Notes: generated by a model not told the origin, from the sequence alone. Positions 34,330 to 43,916 are shown, counted from the first letter of the stretch. The stretch: DNA of 64,000 nt from Pseudomonadota bacterium (GCA_021810635.1 JAJZIH010000002.1:110233-174232), one strand, 5' to 3'. A program made the numbers and translations.

Positions 34330-35949
34330 ATGGCAGGACCCACAAAGCTTAAACGGGATGCCGGCGTGGTCGGGTTGCTGTACGCCAGTTTGGGCAGCAT
34401 CATCGGATCCGGTTGGCTGTTTGGGGCGCTTCATGCATCCCTACAGGCCGGTCCCTTCAGCGTGATTTCGTGGGTGATCGGTGCCACGGCGGTTCTTTTC
34501 CTCGCCTTTGTGTTTGCCGAGTTGTCAACCATGTTTCCGAACTCGGGTGCCTTGGTCCATATGACGCACGTCAGCCATGGGGATTTCGTCGGCAAGATCT
34601 GGAGTTGGGTCCTGTTTCTGGCCTTCGTGTCGGTGCCTCCGGTGGAGGTCAGTGCCGTTCTCACCTATGCCAACGACTATATTCCGGGTTTGATCCATGC
34701 CAACAACGGTTTGCTGACCGGCATGGGCTTCGTTGCCGCCGCTTTCCTTTTGGCCTTTGTCGTCGTGCTCAATTTCCTCGCTGTCCGCTGGGTGATTGCG
34801 ATCAACAGTGCGACAACCTGGTGGAAGGTGGTTGTACCGGTGGCCACCATCGTGATCCTCATGGCCTATTCCTTTCATCCGGCCAACATGACCGCGCATC
34901 TGTCGAGCACTCCAGTGAGCGGGATTTTTACCGCCGTTGCAACGGCTGGCATCATTTTCAGTTACCTGGGATTCCAGCAGGCGATCGCCCTGGCCGGAGA
35001 GACCCGGAATCCAAGCCGCTATATCCCGATTGCACTCATCGGGTCGGTCGTGATCGCGCTTCTGATCTACGTCCTGCTGCAGTTTGCCTTTATTTTTGCC
35101 CTTAGTCCCGTGGACATCGCCCACGGCTGGGCCAATTTGCATTTTACCGGGATGTTCAGTCCGCTTGCAGCGATTGCGATCGCCGTCGGTGCGTTCTGGT
35201 GGGCGGTTCTCCTCTATGTGGATGCCATCGTTTCTCCGCTGGGGACGGCCTTTATCTACGTCACCGGGAGCCCTCGCATCATCATGGCTGCGGGAGAGAT
35301 GGGCAATGCGCCCCGCAAGGTCACTCAACTCAACCGTTTTGGGGTCCCCTGGATCGGCCTGATTCTGACCTACATCGTTGGGGTTCTTTTCTTCTTCCCT
35401 TTCCCCTCGTGGCAGAAACTGGTCTCGGCCGTCTCCCTGATCACCGTCCTGTCCTATAGCATTGGTCCGATCATCCTGCTCCATCTGCGCAAAGTACTTC
35501 CGGATGCGAAGCGGCCTTTCCGGCTGCGACTGGCCAGCCTGATCTCCGTGATTGCCTTCATTGCCGCCAACTGGATCATCTACTGGACTGGCTACGATGT
35601 CGTCAAGTGGCTTTTGGGTCTGGTGGCAATCTACGCGGTGGTCTACCTGTTCTGGTACTTCATGATCCATCGTGGACGCGCAGCCGATTTGGGCTGGCAG
35701 CAGGGCTGGTGGCTCCTTCCCTACTTTGCGGGGCTCTGGATCATCAGCCTTTTGGGCCCCACTTCAAAACCCATGGACGGGCTTGGAGACTACGGGTTTT
35801 TCACCGGCATGTGGATCCTCGCTGGGTTTAGCCTCGTCATCCTGGTTCTGGCCCTGAGGAGTGGACAGTCGTCTGAGATGGCTCAGCAATGCTCGGAACG
35901 GATCAAGAATCTAGGAACCCGGGGCATCGAGACCGTCGAGGGACCCTGA
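34330..35949 (+). CDS. APC-superfamily amino acid permease
   Basis: A 539-residue carrier with 12 to 14 hydrophobic segments. The first helix has GLLYASLGSIIGSGWLFG, the APC substrate-binding loop with GSGW, and the sixth to eighth region contains FSYLGFQQAIALAGETRNPSRYIP, the usual FxG-type box with the conserved Glu-Thr-Arg-Asn-Pro. Strong ribosome site GGAGG before the ATG. It is monocistronic and convergent with the aldo/keto reductase. The substrate is unknown. It differs strongly from the permease at 2074-3504. Confidence 0.88.
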   Translation: MAGPTKLKRDAGVVGLLYASLGSIIGSGWLFGALHASLQAGPFSVISWVIGATAVLFLAFVFAELSTMFPNSGALVHMTHVSHGDFVGKIWSWVLFLAFVSVPPVEVSAVLTYANDYIPGLIHANNGLLTGMGFVAAAFLLAFVVVLNFLAVRWVIAINSATTWWKVVVPVATIVILMAYSFHPANMTAHLSSTPVSGIFTAVATAGIIFSYLGFQQAIALAGETRNPSRYIPIALIGSVVIALLIYVLLQFAFIFALSPVDIAHGWANLHFTGMFSPLAAIAIAVGAFWWAVLLYVDAIVSPLGTAFIYVTGSPRIIMAAGEMGNAPRKVTQLNRFGVPWIGLILTYIVGVLFFFPFPSWQKLVSAVSLITVLSYSIGPIILLHLRKVLPDAKRPFRLRLASLISVIAFIAANWIIYWTGYDVVKWLLGLVAIYAVVYLFWYFMIHRGRAADLGWQQGWWLLPYFAGLWIISLLGPTSKPMDGLGDYGFFTGMWILAGFSLVILVLALRSGQSSEMAQQCSERIKNLGTRGIETVEGP

Positions 35950-35991
35950 GTCAGAAGGGGGGCGAGTCGCCGGTTTCTGTCCGAAAGCCGA

Positions 35992-36978
35992 TCAGGCCGG
36001 GTCAGGGTAAAGAGATTCCAGCCGGTCCTTGACCGGGCCGGACAGGCGCGGGAATAGCTCGATCGCCTTCAGGTTATCGAGCAGTTGTTCCTTTCTTGAT
36101 GCACCCAGAATCACCGTCGTCACCTGCGGATTCGTCAGGCACCAGGCGATGGCCAAAACACTGGGGGCAGCGCCCTCCTCGTGGCCCAGATCCACCAGGC
36201 GATGGGCCGCATCGAGTTGTTTCCGACCGGTTTCGCCTGACAGCCGCTCGCGCAGCCACTCATAGCCGGGAAGGCTGAGGCGGCTTCCCGGCGGGGCCTT
36301 GGAGGTATCCCGGTACTTGCCGGTGAGAATCCCGGACGCGAGAGGCGACCACGTCGTCAGTCCGAGACCCTCGATCCGGCACAGGGGTTCATATTCGGTT
36401 TCCACCCGCTTGCGGACAAACAGGTTGTATTGCGGCTGCTCCATGAGGGGTCCTGGCAAGCCGAGTTCGCGGGCTTTCCGGATCGCCTCTCCGATCAGAG
36501 TGGCGGGCCACTCGGAGGTTCCCCAATAGAGAATTTTCCCCTGCTGGATCAGGGTGGCCATGGTGACTACGATTTCCTCGACCGGAGTATCCGGATCCGG
36601 GCGGTGACAAAAAAATAGGTCAAGATAATCGAGGCCGAGCCGCTCGAGTGACTGATGACTGGCTTCGACCAGATGTTTGCGGCTCAGGCCGCACTGGGTG
36701 GGCGCCGGATCCGGGACACATCCGAAGAAGACCTTGCTGGACACGCAAAACCGGTCACGGCTCCAGCCAAGTTTGCGAAGTGCCCGGCCCATCAGGCGCT
36801 CCGACTCCCCATAGGCGTAAGCTTCGGCATTGTCGAAGAAGTTGATTCCATGGTCGAAGGCGCAGGCCATGAGGTCAACGGAAGCCGGTTGATCAACCTG
36901 TGATCCGAAGGTTACCCAGGAACCGAACGACAGGGCGCTCAACTTGAGGCCGGAACGGCCCAGGCGGCGGTAGAGCAA
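35992..36978 (-). CDS. Aldo/keto reductase, Kv-beta-like (AKR6-type)
   Basis: The TTG at 36978 preceded by GAGGA gives 328 residues starting LYRRLGRSGLKLSALSFGSW, the family opening; a GTG at 36993 is an alternative with no ribosome site. The Asp, Tyr, Lys and His of the catalytic set lie in FFDNAEAYAYG, SSKVFFG and FFCHRPD. TTVILGASRKEQLLDNLKAIE binds NADPH. The sequence is closest to the voltage-gated potassium channel beta-subunit group. Its neighbour downstream is a potassium uptake gene, kup, ending 62 bases upstream of it on the same strand. Confidence 0.85.
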   Translation of the reverse strand: MLYRRLGRSGLKLSALSFGSWVTFGSQVDQPASVDLMACAFDHGINFFDNAEAYAYGESERLMGRALRKLGWSRDRFCVSSKVFFGCVPDPAPTQCGLSRKHLVEASHQSLERLGLDYLDLFFCHRPDPDTPVEEIVVTMATLIQQGKILYWGTSEWPATLIGEAIRKARELGLPGPLMEQPQYNLFVRKRVETEYEPLCRIEGLGLTTWSPLASGILTGKYRDTSKAPPGSRLSLPGYEWLRERLSGETGRKQLDAAHRLVDLGHEEGAAPSVLAIAWCLTNPQVTTVILGASRKEQLLDNLKAIELFPRLSGPVKDRLESLYPDPA

Positions 36979-37039
36979 GAGATGAATCCTCACAAGCCGG
37001 TGTAACGGCGGGAAAGCCCAAACGCCCGTGATGCCGGTT

Positions 37040-39010
37040 TCAGATCGAACCCGGAGAGGCGCGATCCAATGATATCCGAAGACCGAGCTCGATCACCTGA
37101 TCGGCCGGAATTTCGTAAAAATCGGTGGCTCGGGAGGCATTGCGGGACAGAAAGGCGAAAATCCGACGGAAGAAGCGGCTGGCCACCGAGATCTGTTCCG
37201 GGATGATGAGACTTTCCCGGCCAATAAAATAGGTGACTGTTTCGGGCTGGACCGGCAGGCCGAATTCCGTGGCTCCCAGCTGTAGGGCGGCCGGGATGTT
37301 CTGGGCCTGCATGAATCCGAAATGGACGAGAACCCGGTAGAAGCCCTGGCCCAATGCCTCGATCTCAAGGCGCTGAGCAGCGTGCACAACTGGCACTTCC
37401 TGGGTCAAGATCGTCAGCAGAATGACGTGTTCATGCAGGGTTTTGAGATGGGTCAGCTGATGCCCCAAGGTCGGTGGAATTCCGAGATTGGGGGCTGTGA
37501 AGTACACCGCCGTTCCCGGGATCCGGATCGGCGGTTCTTCGACGAGGTGGGCGAGAAAGGTAACCAGAGGCTCGGTATGGGCCTGCAGGCGCTGGATCAG
37601 TTCCTGGCGGCCGGTCGCCCAGATCTCCATCATCCCGAACAGAAGTAGTGAAATCAGCAGTGGGAACCAGCCCCCGTCCGGGATCTTCGTGAGCGTGCTC
37701 AGCCAGAAGGCGCTATCCACGAGCAGGAATCCGCCCAGAATGGCCACCGTTTTCGGGATCGACCATTCCCATCGACGACGGGCCAGGAGCATCAGGAAGA
37801 TCGTGGTGATCCACATGAGCGTGCTGATCGCGACGCCATAGGCCCCGGCCAGATGGTTGGCCGTCTGGAACACGAGCACCAGGCCGATGGTTCCGATCAT
37901 GAGGAGCCAGTTCAGGGTGGGGATGTAGATCCGCCCCTTCTCATCGCGTGAGGTCTGGACGATCCGCATGCGTGGAGTTTGATTGAGACGGATCGACTGG
38001 CCCATGAGGGAGAAACTGCCCGAGATGATCGATTGGGAGGCAATGATCGTGGCGGCTGTCGCAAGGATCACCGTGGGAATGAGGGCCCAGTGGGGAACCA
38101 GGTGATAAAGCGGGGCGCTGACGGCACTTGGATCATGAAGGAGGAGTGCGCCCTGACCCAGGTAGTTGCAGAGGAGGGCGGGAAATACCGCGGCCAGCCA
38201 AGCCAGACGGATCGGGGAACGTCCGAAATGGCCGAGATCGGCATACAGGGCCTCGGCACCGGTGACAGCGAGAATCACTGCACCCAGAACCAGGAATCCC
38301 ACGAGGCGGTGGCCGAAGAGAAAGAGCAGGCCAGCCAGTGGATTGAGCGACAGGAGGATCAGGGGGTGACGAAGGATTTCACCGAGACCGCTGAGCGCGA
38401 GCACCAAAAACCAGAGCAGCATTACCGGGCCGAACCATTGGCTGATCTTGCCCGTACCCCGCTTCTGGATGCTGAACAGGGCCACGAGGACAACGACGGT
38501 TGCCGGGATGATGTAGCGGTTCAGTGTCGGCGTCACAACATCGAGTCCTTGGATGGCGCTCAGCACTGAAATGGCTGGCGTAATCATGCCGTCGCCGTAA
38601 AGCAGGGTGGCCCCGAAAAATCCGCAAGCCAGCAGCAGATGGTGGGACCGCCGCCCCTCGCCGCCGGCACCGGGGGAAGCGGGACGCAAAAGCGCAAGGA
38701 GGGCCAGGATCCCTCCTTCCCCACGGTTGTCCGCCCGGAGGACAAAGGTTATGTATTTGAGAGTGACCGTGATCGTGAGGGTCCAGAGGATGAGAGACAG
38801 GATGCCGATGATATTGGCGGGGGACAGGGCGAACGAGTTGGGCGCCGAGAAGCAGGCCTGGAGAGTGTAGAGAGGGCTCGTTCCGATATCCCCGTAGACG
38901 ACGCCCAGCGCACCCATCGACATCAGCAGGAGTGGATAGGGTGCCCGTTTCCCAGGATTGTCATCGGGGGGGCGGAATCCCGGTTCTAGGGTCGGGTCGA
39001 GTCTGTCCAA
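37040..39010 (-). CDS. kup: Low-affinity potassium transporter Kup
   Basis: A 656-residue potassium/proton symporter of the KUP/HAK/KT family, with 12 transmembrane segments and a cytoplasmic C-terminal half. Seen are GALGVVYGDIGTSPLYT, the family start, TLLYGDGMITPAISVLSA, GAEALYADLGHFG and FCNYLGQGALLL-like ALLCNYLGQGALLLHDP. The start is taken as the TTG at 39010; no ATG lies in frame nearby and no ribosome site is clear. It is followed by a Kv-beta-like reductase and is divergent from a KefB-like antiporter. Confidence 0.95.
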   Translation of the reverse strand: MDRLDPTLEPGFRPPDDNPGKRAPYPLLLMSMGALGVVYGDIGTSPLYTLQACFSAPNSFALSPANIIGILSLILWTLTITVTLKYITFVLRADNRGEGGILALLALLRPASPGAGGEGRRSHHLLLACGFFGATLLYGDGMITPAISVLSAIQGLDVVTPTLNRYIIPATVVVLVALFSIQKRGTGKISQWFGPVMLLWFLVLALSGLGEILRHPLILLSLNPLAGLLFLFGHRLVGFLVLGAVILAVTGAEALYADLGHFGRSPIRLAWLAAVFPALLCNYLGQGALLLHDPSAVSAPLYHLVPHWALIPTVILATAATIIASQSIISGSFSLMGQSIRLNQTPRMRIVQTSRDEKGRIYIPTLNWLLMIGTIGLVLVFQTANHLAGAYGVAISTLMWITTIFLMLLARRRWEWSIPKTVAILGGFLLVDSAFWLSTLTKIPDGGWFPLLISLLLFGMMEIWATGRQELIQRLQAHTEPLVTFLAHLVEEPPIRIPGTAVYFTAPNLGIPPTLGHQLTHLKTLHEHVILLTILTQEVPVVHAAQRLEIEALGQGFYRVLVHFGFMQAQNIPAALQLGATEFGLPVQPETVTYFIGRESLIIPEQISVASRFFRRIFAFLSRNASRATDFYEIPADQVIELGLRISLDRASPGSI

Positions 39011-39070
39011 ATTTTTATGGGTCTAATGCGGTGACGGAACCGGAGTGAGGGGGCTCACTTTCCCCCGCGC

Positions 39071-39076
39071 ATTATA
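39071..39076 (-). promoter_or_regulatory. Possible -10 element for kup
   Basis: Minus-strand TATAAT in GGCTATAATGC, about 60 bases before the kup start. The -35 region is GC-rich and does not match. The surrounding bases are the same as those at 5835-5840. Confidence 0.35.
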
Positions 39077-39171
39077 GCCTGTGCCGCCCCGCCCGCCCGG
39101 ACCCGCGGCCGTGGGGTAGGATAGGCTGGCCATGCGTCCAATGGGGAGCCAGTCGGGGTTCGGAGTGTGCC

Positions 39172-41286
39172 ATGACCTTTGACCCCATGCTTTTGAGCTT
39201 GGTCGTGCTCCTGGCCCTGGCGGTCGTCCTCTCGTCGGTTTTCAGGCGGATGACCCTGCCGCTCATCCCGGCCTATATGCTCGCCGGGACCATCCTGGGG
39301 CCCCACGGACTGGCTTGGCTCGCCGACAGTGCCGATGTCCAGACGCTCTCCAAGTGGGGCATCATCCTCCTTCTTTTCACACTGGGCCTTGATTTTTCGC
39401 CATCCCGGTTTCACGAGACGCGCCGACAGAACCTGGCATTGGCACTGGCCATCATCGTCGTCGAAGCCGGTTTCGGGTGTTGGGGTGTCCTCGCTGTTGG
39501 CTGGCCCTGGCCGCTCGCGGTGTTTTTGGGTTTTGTTCTGGCGATGTCGTCAACCGCGCTCGTCGCTCGTCAGCTCAGTGATCAACATGAACTCAACCAG
39601 CCGCATGGACGGCTGACGATGACACTGGCCATTTTCCAGGATCTCCTGGCCCTGCCGCTTTTCATCCTCGCGCCCACCTGGCTCAGCCATCATGGAGTGG
39701 GCAGTTCCTGGGAAGCATTCGGTGCCACGCTGGCCCGAGGTATCCTGGTGACCGGCCTGCTCTTGATCGGCGGCCGGGTCCTGGTCGAGCGGTTGTTCCG
39801 CGAGGTGACCAAACGCAAGGTCAGCGAGCTTTTCACCCTGTCGGTCCTCCTGGTCGCGCTGGCTTCGGCCATGATCACCAAATCGATTGGCCTGTCGGCT
39901 GTTCCGGGGGCCTTTCTCGCGGGCATGGTCCTGGGTGAAACCGAGTTCCGACACCAGGTGGAAGCCGACATACGGCCTTTCCGTGACGTCCTTCTGGGCC
40001 TGTTTTTTGTCTCGGTCGGTATGCTGTTCAATCCGCAGATCCTGATCAACTACGGACTCTGGGTCCTCCTCGGAATCGCCCTGATTCTCCTGCTCAAGTT
40101 CGGGGTTACGGCCGGGCTGTGCCGTCTGTTCGGCCGGGATCGGGAGACGGCCTTGAGAACCGGCTTCGTGTTGTCTCCCATCGGCGAGTTTGGCCTCGCG
40201 CTCATCGCCTTTGTGCCGCCGGGGGACTGGCCGCATCCCGCGGACGGGCAGATCGTCCTCGGCATGATCATCATTGGTTTTCTCCTCGGTTCGCTCATGA
40301 TCCGCTTCAACCGGCAGGTGGTCCGCCGCGCGGCGGACCCCGGCCTTCTGCCTGCAACCCTACCGTCTACCGCCGAGTCCGGAGCGGCCGTCCGGACGGA
40401 GTTCCGTGATCATGTCATCCTCTGCGGGTATGGCCGGGTGGGGCAGAATCTGGCGCGGTTTCTGGAACAGAACGGGATCTCTTTCGTGGCCCTGGACCTC
40501 GACCTGGGGCGGGTGCGGGCCGCCCGGATCGCTGGAGATCCGGTCTATTACGGGGATGCGACGGACTTGGCGCTGCTCAGATCCGTCGGGCTCGCCTCCG
40601 CGCGCGCCCTGGTTGTGGCTTATCAGGACCTCGAGATCAGTTTAAAGATCCTGACCCGGGTGCGGCCGTTGAGGCCCGAGCTGCCCATCCTGATCCGCAC
40701 CCGTGATGATGCCCATCTTGCGGAACTGCAGCAGATGGGCGCAACGGAAGTGATCCCGGAAACGCTTGAGGCGAGTCTCATGCTCTCGGCCAATCTCCTG
40801 CACCTTTTGGGGGTCCCTGCGAGCCGGATCCTGCACCAGATCCAGCGGGTCCGGTCTGCCCGTTATGCCCTGCTCCGCTCGGTTTTTCGGAGCGGTGAAG
40901 CGCCGCTCCGTTCGCCAGCGCATGCTTTCCGGGAAGAGTTGCGCAACCTCGTTCTGACGGCGGAGGCGCCGGCGGTTGGGCAGACGGTGGAAGCGATGGC
41001 CCTGACGGAGCTTCGGGTTGTGGTCACCGCCCTGCGTCGGGATGGCATCGTGGGGAAACAACCGACTCCGGGCACCGAACTGCGCGAGGGAGACCTGCTC
41101 GTCCTCTACGGCACTCCGGAGGATCTGGACCGGGCGGCGAACCGGCTTCTCGAAGGGCTTGGGCTACCGCCCCCGCCGCCCGGGGCGGCTCCCCCGCTTC
41201 CCGGGTTGCCGACGGATGACCGGCTCAGGGATGAGACGGTTTCGGAGAGGGGGGGGTCAGATCAAGCCGGATCGTTCCGACATTGA
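39172..41286 (+). CDS. KefB-like CPA2 cation:proton antiporter with RCK domains
   Basis: A 704-residue protein with about 12 transmembrane segments (to residue 390), then an RCK_N nucleotide-binding domain (HVILCGYGRVGQNLARFLEQNG, GDATDLALLRSVGL) and an RCK_C domain (about 600-680). The membrane part carries FTLGLDFSPSRF and GFLAGMVLGE-like AFLAGMVLGETEFRHQVE, typical of Kef/CPA2 carriers. It should export potassium or exchange it for protons under control of a bound nucleotide. Ribosome site GGAG. It is divergent from kup, and overlaps the 3' end of the DUF4097 gene by 62 bases. Confidence 0.9.
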   Translation: MTFDPMLLSLVVLLALAVVLSSVFRRMTLPLIPAYMLAGTILGPHGLAWLADSADVQTLSKWGIILLLFTLGLDFSPSRFHETRRQNLALALAIIVVEAGFGCWGVLAVGWPWPLAVFLGFVLAMSSTALVARQLSDQHELNQPHGRLTMTLAIFQDLLALPLFILAPTWLSHHGVGSSWEAFGATLARGILVTGLLLIGGRVLVERLFREVTKRKVSELFTLSVLLVALASAMITKSIGLSAVPGAFLAGMVLGETEFRHQVEADIRPFRDVLLGLFFVSVGMLFNPQILINYGLWVLLGIALILLLKFGVTAGLCRLFGRDRETALRTGFVLSPIGEFGLALIAFVPPGDWPHPADGQIVLGMIIIGFLLGSLMIRFNRQVVRRAADPGLLPATLPSTAESGAAVRTEFRDHVILCGYGRVGQNLARFLEQNGISFVALDLDLGRVRAARIAGDPVYYGDATDLALLRSVGLASARALVVAYQDLEISLKILTRVRPLRPELPILIRTRDDAHLAELQQMGATEVIPETLEASLMLSANLLHLLGVPASRILHQIQRVRSARYALLRSVFRSGEAPLRSPAHAFREELRNLVLTAEAPAVGQTVEAMALTELRVVVTALRRDGIVGKQPTPGTELREGDLLVLYGTPEDLDRAANRLLEGLGLPPPPPGAAPPLPGLPTDDRLRDETVSERGGSDQAGSFRH

Positions 41287-42127
41287 CCTCAATCCGGATG
41301 TGGTGACGACCGGTCCCGTGGTACAGGAATTGGCCCCCCGGCCCGCTCGAGTGCTTGGGTAACTGGGTGAGGCCGCGTATGTGCAGGCTCCCCACGTTGG
41401 TTTCGAGATCGACCAAGCCGATGGAGGTGATGGCGCCCCGAACTTGTACGTGCCCGATGTTGGTTCTGACGCGCAGCGAGCGGGTCACCCCGTCAATCAC
41501 GATTTTGCCGATGTTGGTACGGGCGAAGACAGGACCTTCCGAATGACGGATCGAGATCGTCCCGATGTTGTTTCGTGCTCGCACGCGGGTCTTCATGTGG
41601 GAGATGGAAATTCTCCCGATATGGTTGGTGATCCGGATCGCTTCCGACTGGGGAATCTCGAGCTGCCAGTCGATGGTGAGGTCCTTGAGGCGCGGATCAT
41701 GCGGCAGAGCCAGCTCGACCCGCAGATGGTGGGATTCCTCCCGCTCGAAGCGGATGGAGCCATCGGCCGTTTGCCTGGAAAAATTGCTGGTCCCTCCCCA
41801 TGTGAACAGGCCTAAGATATCGATTTCCCGGCCGTTCCCGGGCTTGAGGAGGGCCTGAACGCGGATATCCGACCCTGGGATGCCGCGGACCGATAGGGTC
41901 CCGACCCGGTTTTGAATCCGGATCTCGCGGATGCCGGATGGCAAGCCCTGGCTGGCCCGGAGAGTCAGGGACGATGCATCATGCAAGCAATAGCCGAAGC
42001 ATTGAACTGGATCCGACCCCTGGCTGGCCCGGAGAGTCAGGGACGATGCATCATGGGCGAAGGCGAGCCCCGTTCCCAGGGACAGGCACAGGGTCAGAAC
42101 GAAGGCTGCATGGGAAATGGTTTTCAT
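41225..42127 (-). CDS. DUF4097-like exported beta-repeat protein
   Basis: A 300-residue protein with a signal peptide (to about AFA, residues 22-24). The mature part is made of short beta repeats with NHIGRISI, NNIGTISIR, TNIGKIVID, TNIGHVQVRG, TNVGSLHIRG and VNVGTIRLDL, the pattern of DUF4097/LiaG-like adhesin-type beta-helices. Just after the signal peptide, HDASSLTLRASQG occurs twice because of an in-frame 72-base duplication. It is the last gene of the GntR-ABC operon (34 bases after the permease) and may sense or stabilise the envelope. Confidence 0.8.
   Translation of the reverse strand: MKTISHAAFVLTLCLSLGTGLAFAHDASSLTLRASQGSDPVQCFGYCLHDASSLTLRASQGLPSGIREIRIQNRVGTLSVRGIPGSDIRVQALLKPGNGREIDILGLFTWGGTSNFSRQTADGSIRFEREESHHLRVELALPHDPRLKDLTIDWQLEIPQSEAIRITNHIGRISISHMKTRVRARNNIGTISIRHSEGPVFARTNIGKIVIDGVTRSLRVRTNIGHVQVRGAITSIGLVDLETNVGSLHIRGLTQLPKHSSGPGGQFLYHGTGRHHIRIEVNVGTIRLDLTPPSPKPSHP
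41946..42055. repeat. Two 38-bp direct repeats, 72-bp period
   Basis: The 38-base unit at 41946-41983 recurs unchanged at 42018-42055. The 34 bases between are unrelated. Because 72 is divisible by three, the reading frame of the DUF4097 gene survives and 24 residues are added. Confidence 0.9.
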
Positions 42128-42161
42128 TGTGCAGATTCTCCAGAAGGGACGCTGGCTAGGA

Positions 42162-43061
42162 TCAATTTGGGGGTTCGTGGTGATGCAGGAGATAGAGGGC
42201 GAAAGCGGAAAAACCGAGCCCCACGAGCCCGCCCAGCCAAAACTCGGGCCGTGTGAACATCCAGCCGAGAGTGGCCCAGAGGGCGCCAGTTGGGTTCCTC
42301 CAGCGGACGATGGATAAAAGCGCGAGGTGCCAGATCCGGCCGAACGGGCCAGAGAGCAGTTGCACCCAGTCCCCGAAGTAGTGGGTTCCGGTCAGGATGG
42401 GCTCCAGGATCCCCAGGACGAGAGGTACACCGATCGCGAGCGACCAGGAAGCCCTGCGACGGCGTGGACTGCTCCAAGCGGAACAGAACAGGAGCCAGCC
42501 GAGTACCGGGAACAGCCAAAGCATGAAAACCGGGAAAAACACCCCAAAAAACACAATGACCGAGAGCAGCGGGACGGGTTGCCAGAAGCTGCCCCAGAAA
42601 TCATGACCCATCAGGCTGGTCGAAAGACTGAGGAAGAAAAGCAAAATCGCCGCGATCATCATGGTATATGCCCAGTTGACCAGGGGAATTGCAAAGAGTC
42701 CGGTGGCGGTCTTGGCGGCAACCCGTTCCGTGTCGGAGACCGGGAGCGACTGCCAGAACAGGATGCTCCGGTCCAGGCGTTCATCGAACAGGGCATGCAT
42801 GAAATAACCCAGGACGCGGATCAGGACGATCACAAGCCCGATGGCGCCTACGATCATGAAGAGGGCGGCCCCATCCGGTGCGGTCACGCCCGGCTGGATC
42901 CGGATCCCGAGAACCGGCGTGAAGAGGGCGATGAAACCGGTACCGAGAAGGCCGAGCAAAGCAGCCCCTCCGGCGACCATCCCTAATCGTCTGCGGAAGC
43001 GGATACGCTGCCAGAGCTCGCACCGGACCAAGGCGAAGAGGCGGAAGGCGACAGCGTTCAT
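42162..43061 (-). CDS. ABC-2-type transporter permease
   Basis: A 299-residue membrane protein with six to seven hydrophobic segments, starting MNAVAFRLFALVRCELWQRIRFRRR, a cytoplasmic amphipathic start typical of ABC-2 permeases. The large first loop carries IRIQPGVTAPDG. Its ATG overlaps the stop of the ATPase gene (ATGA), so the two are coupled subunits of one transporter. Length and layout match the permease partners of GntR/YtrA-controlled ABC exporters. Substrate unknown. Confidence 0.85.
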   Translation of the reverse strand: MNAVAFRLFALVRCELWQRIRFRRRLGMVAGGAALLGLLGTGFIALFTPVLGIRIQPGVTAPDGAALFMIVGAIGLVIVLIRVLGYFMHALFDERLDRSILFWQSLPVSDTERVAAKTATGLFAIPLVNWAYTMMIAAILLFFLSLSTSLMGHDFWGSFWQPVPLLSVIVFFGVFFPVFMLWLFPVLGWLLFCSAWSSPRRRRASWSLAIGVPLVLGILEPILTGTHYFGDWVQLLSGPFGRIWHLALLSIVRWRNPTGALWATLGWMFTRPEFWLGGLVGLGFSAFALYLLHHHEPPN

Positions 43062-43915
43062 GGGGTTCTCCTTCGGGTCGCGGTTTCAAAGATTTCGGCC
43101 AGGCTGGCCCGATGGAGGGTGCCATGCCGCCCGAGTTCGCTTCGGGGCGGTCCATCGAACAGGAAAACCGTCTGCCCCAGGATTTCCTGTTCGCTGACCG
43201 GGTGGAGGGCACGCAGGGCCTCCTCCTGGCCCGGGCGGGGAACGACCCGTGAGTAGCGCTCCAGGACGGCCTCAAACGGTTGATCCAGAATGATCCGGCC
43301 GCGATCGATCAGGATGAGATGGGTGAGCAGGTGTTCAACCTCCTGCATGAGATGAGTGGCGATGATCAGCGTGCGCTTGCCATCGCAGTAATCTGCAAGC
43401 ACCTGTTTCCAGAAGCTGGCGCGGCGGGTGATATCGAGCCCGAGCGTCGGTTCATCGAGAACCAGAAAGCGGCTGTCGATCGCCAGCGTAAGGGCCAGGT
43501 GCAGCTGAACGCGCATCCCCTTGGAAAGCTGGGAGAGCTTGTGGGAATCCCGGATCTCCGTTTCCGCCAGAAAGTGATGGGCCCGCTCCAGGGAGAAACG
43601 CGGATGGAGGTCGGCCACCAGCCGGAGTAGCCGTTCCACGGTCAGCCAGAGGGGTAAACAGGACTGGTCAGGGACATAGGCCACTTCCCGCATGAGGCGC
43701 GCGCGATGGCGGCGCGGATCCTGGTCTAGGACGCGGCATTGTCCCTCGTAGGGAATGAGACCAAGCAGGCATTTGAGCAGGGTTGATTTGCCCGCGCCGT
43801 TCGGTCCCAGGAGCCCCACGATCGACCCTTCGTCGATCCTGATCGATACCTCCTCGAGAATCCGGGTTTTCCCGTATTGCTTGGCGAGCCGTTGGGTTTC
43901 GGCAAAAACCGACAT
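43058..43915 (-). CDS. ABC transporter ATP-binding protein
   Basis: A 285-residue cytoplasmic ATPase. Walker A is GPNGAGKST, the signature is LSKGMRVQLHLALTLAID (in place of LSGGQ), Walker B is FLVLDEPTLGLD, and the H-loop is IIATHLM. After the nucleotide domain a short tail contains VPRPGQEEALRALHPV. It starts 1 base after the GntR stop and overlaps the permease gene. YtrB of Bacillus is a similar partner of a GntR/YtrA regulator. Confidence 0.92.
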   Translation of the reverse strand: MSVFAETQRLAKQYGKTRILEEVSIRIDEGSIVGLLGPNGAGKSTLLKCLLGLIPYEGQCRVLDQDPRRHRARLMREVAYVPDQSCLPLWLTVERLLRLVADLHPRFSLERAHHFLAETEIRDSHKLSQLSKGMRVQLHLALTLAIDSRFLVLDEPTLGLDITRRASFWKQVLADYCDGKRTLIIATHLMQEVEHLLTHLILIDRGRIILDQPFEAVLERYSRVVPRPGQEEALRALHPVSEQEILGQTVFLFDGPPRSELGRHGTLHRASLAEIFETATRRRTP

Positions 43916-43916
43916 G

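Noticed and set aside
34525..35670. 381-residue minus-strand ORF over the second permease
   Set aside because: Highly polar shadow of a membrane protein gene; typical of reverse frames in GC-rich DNA.
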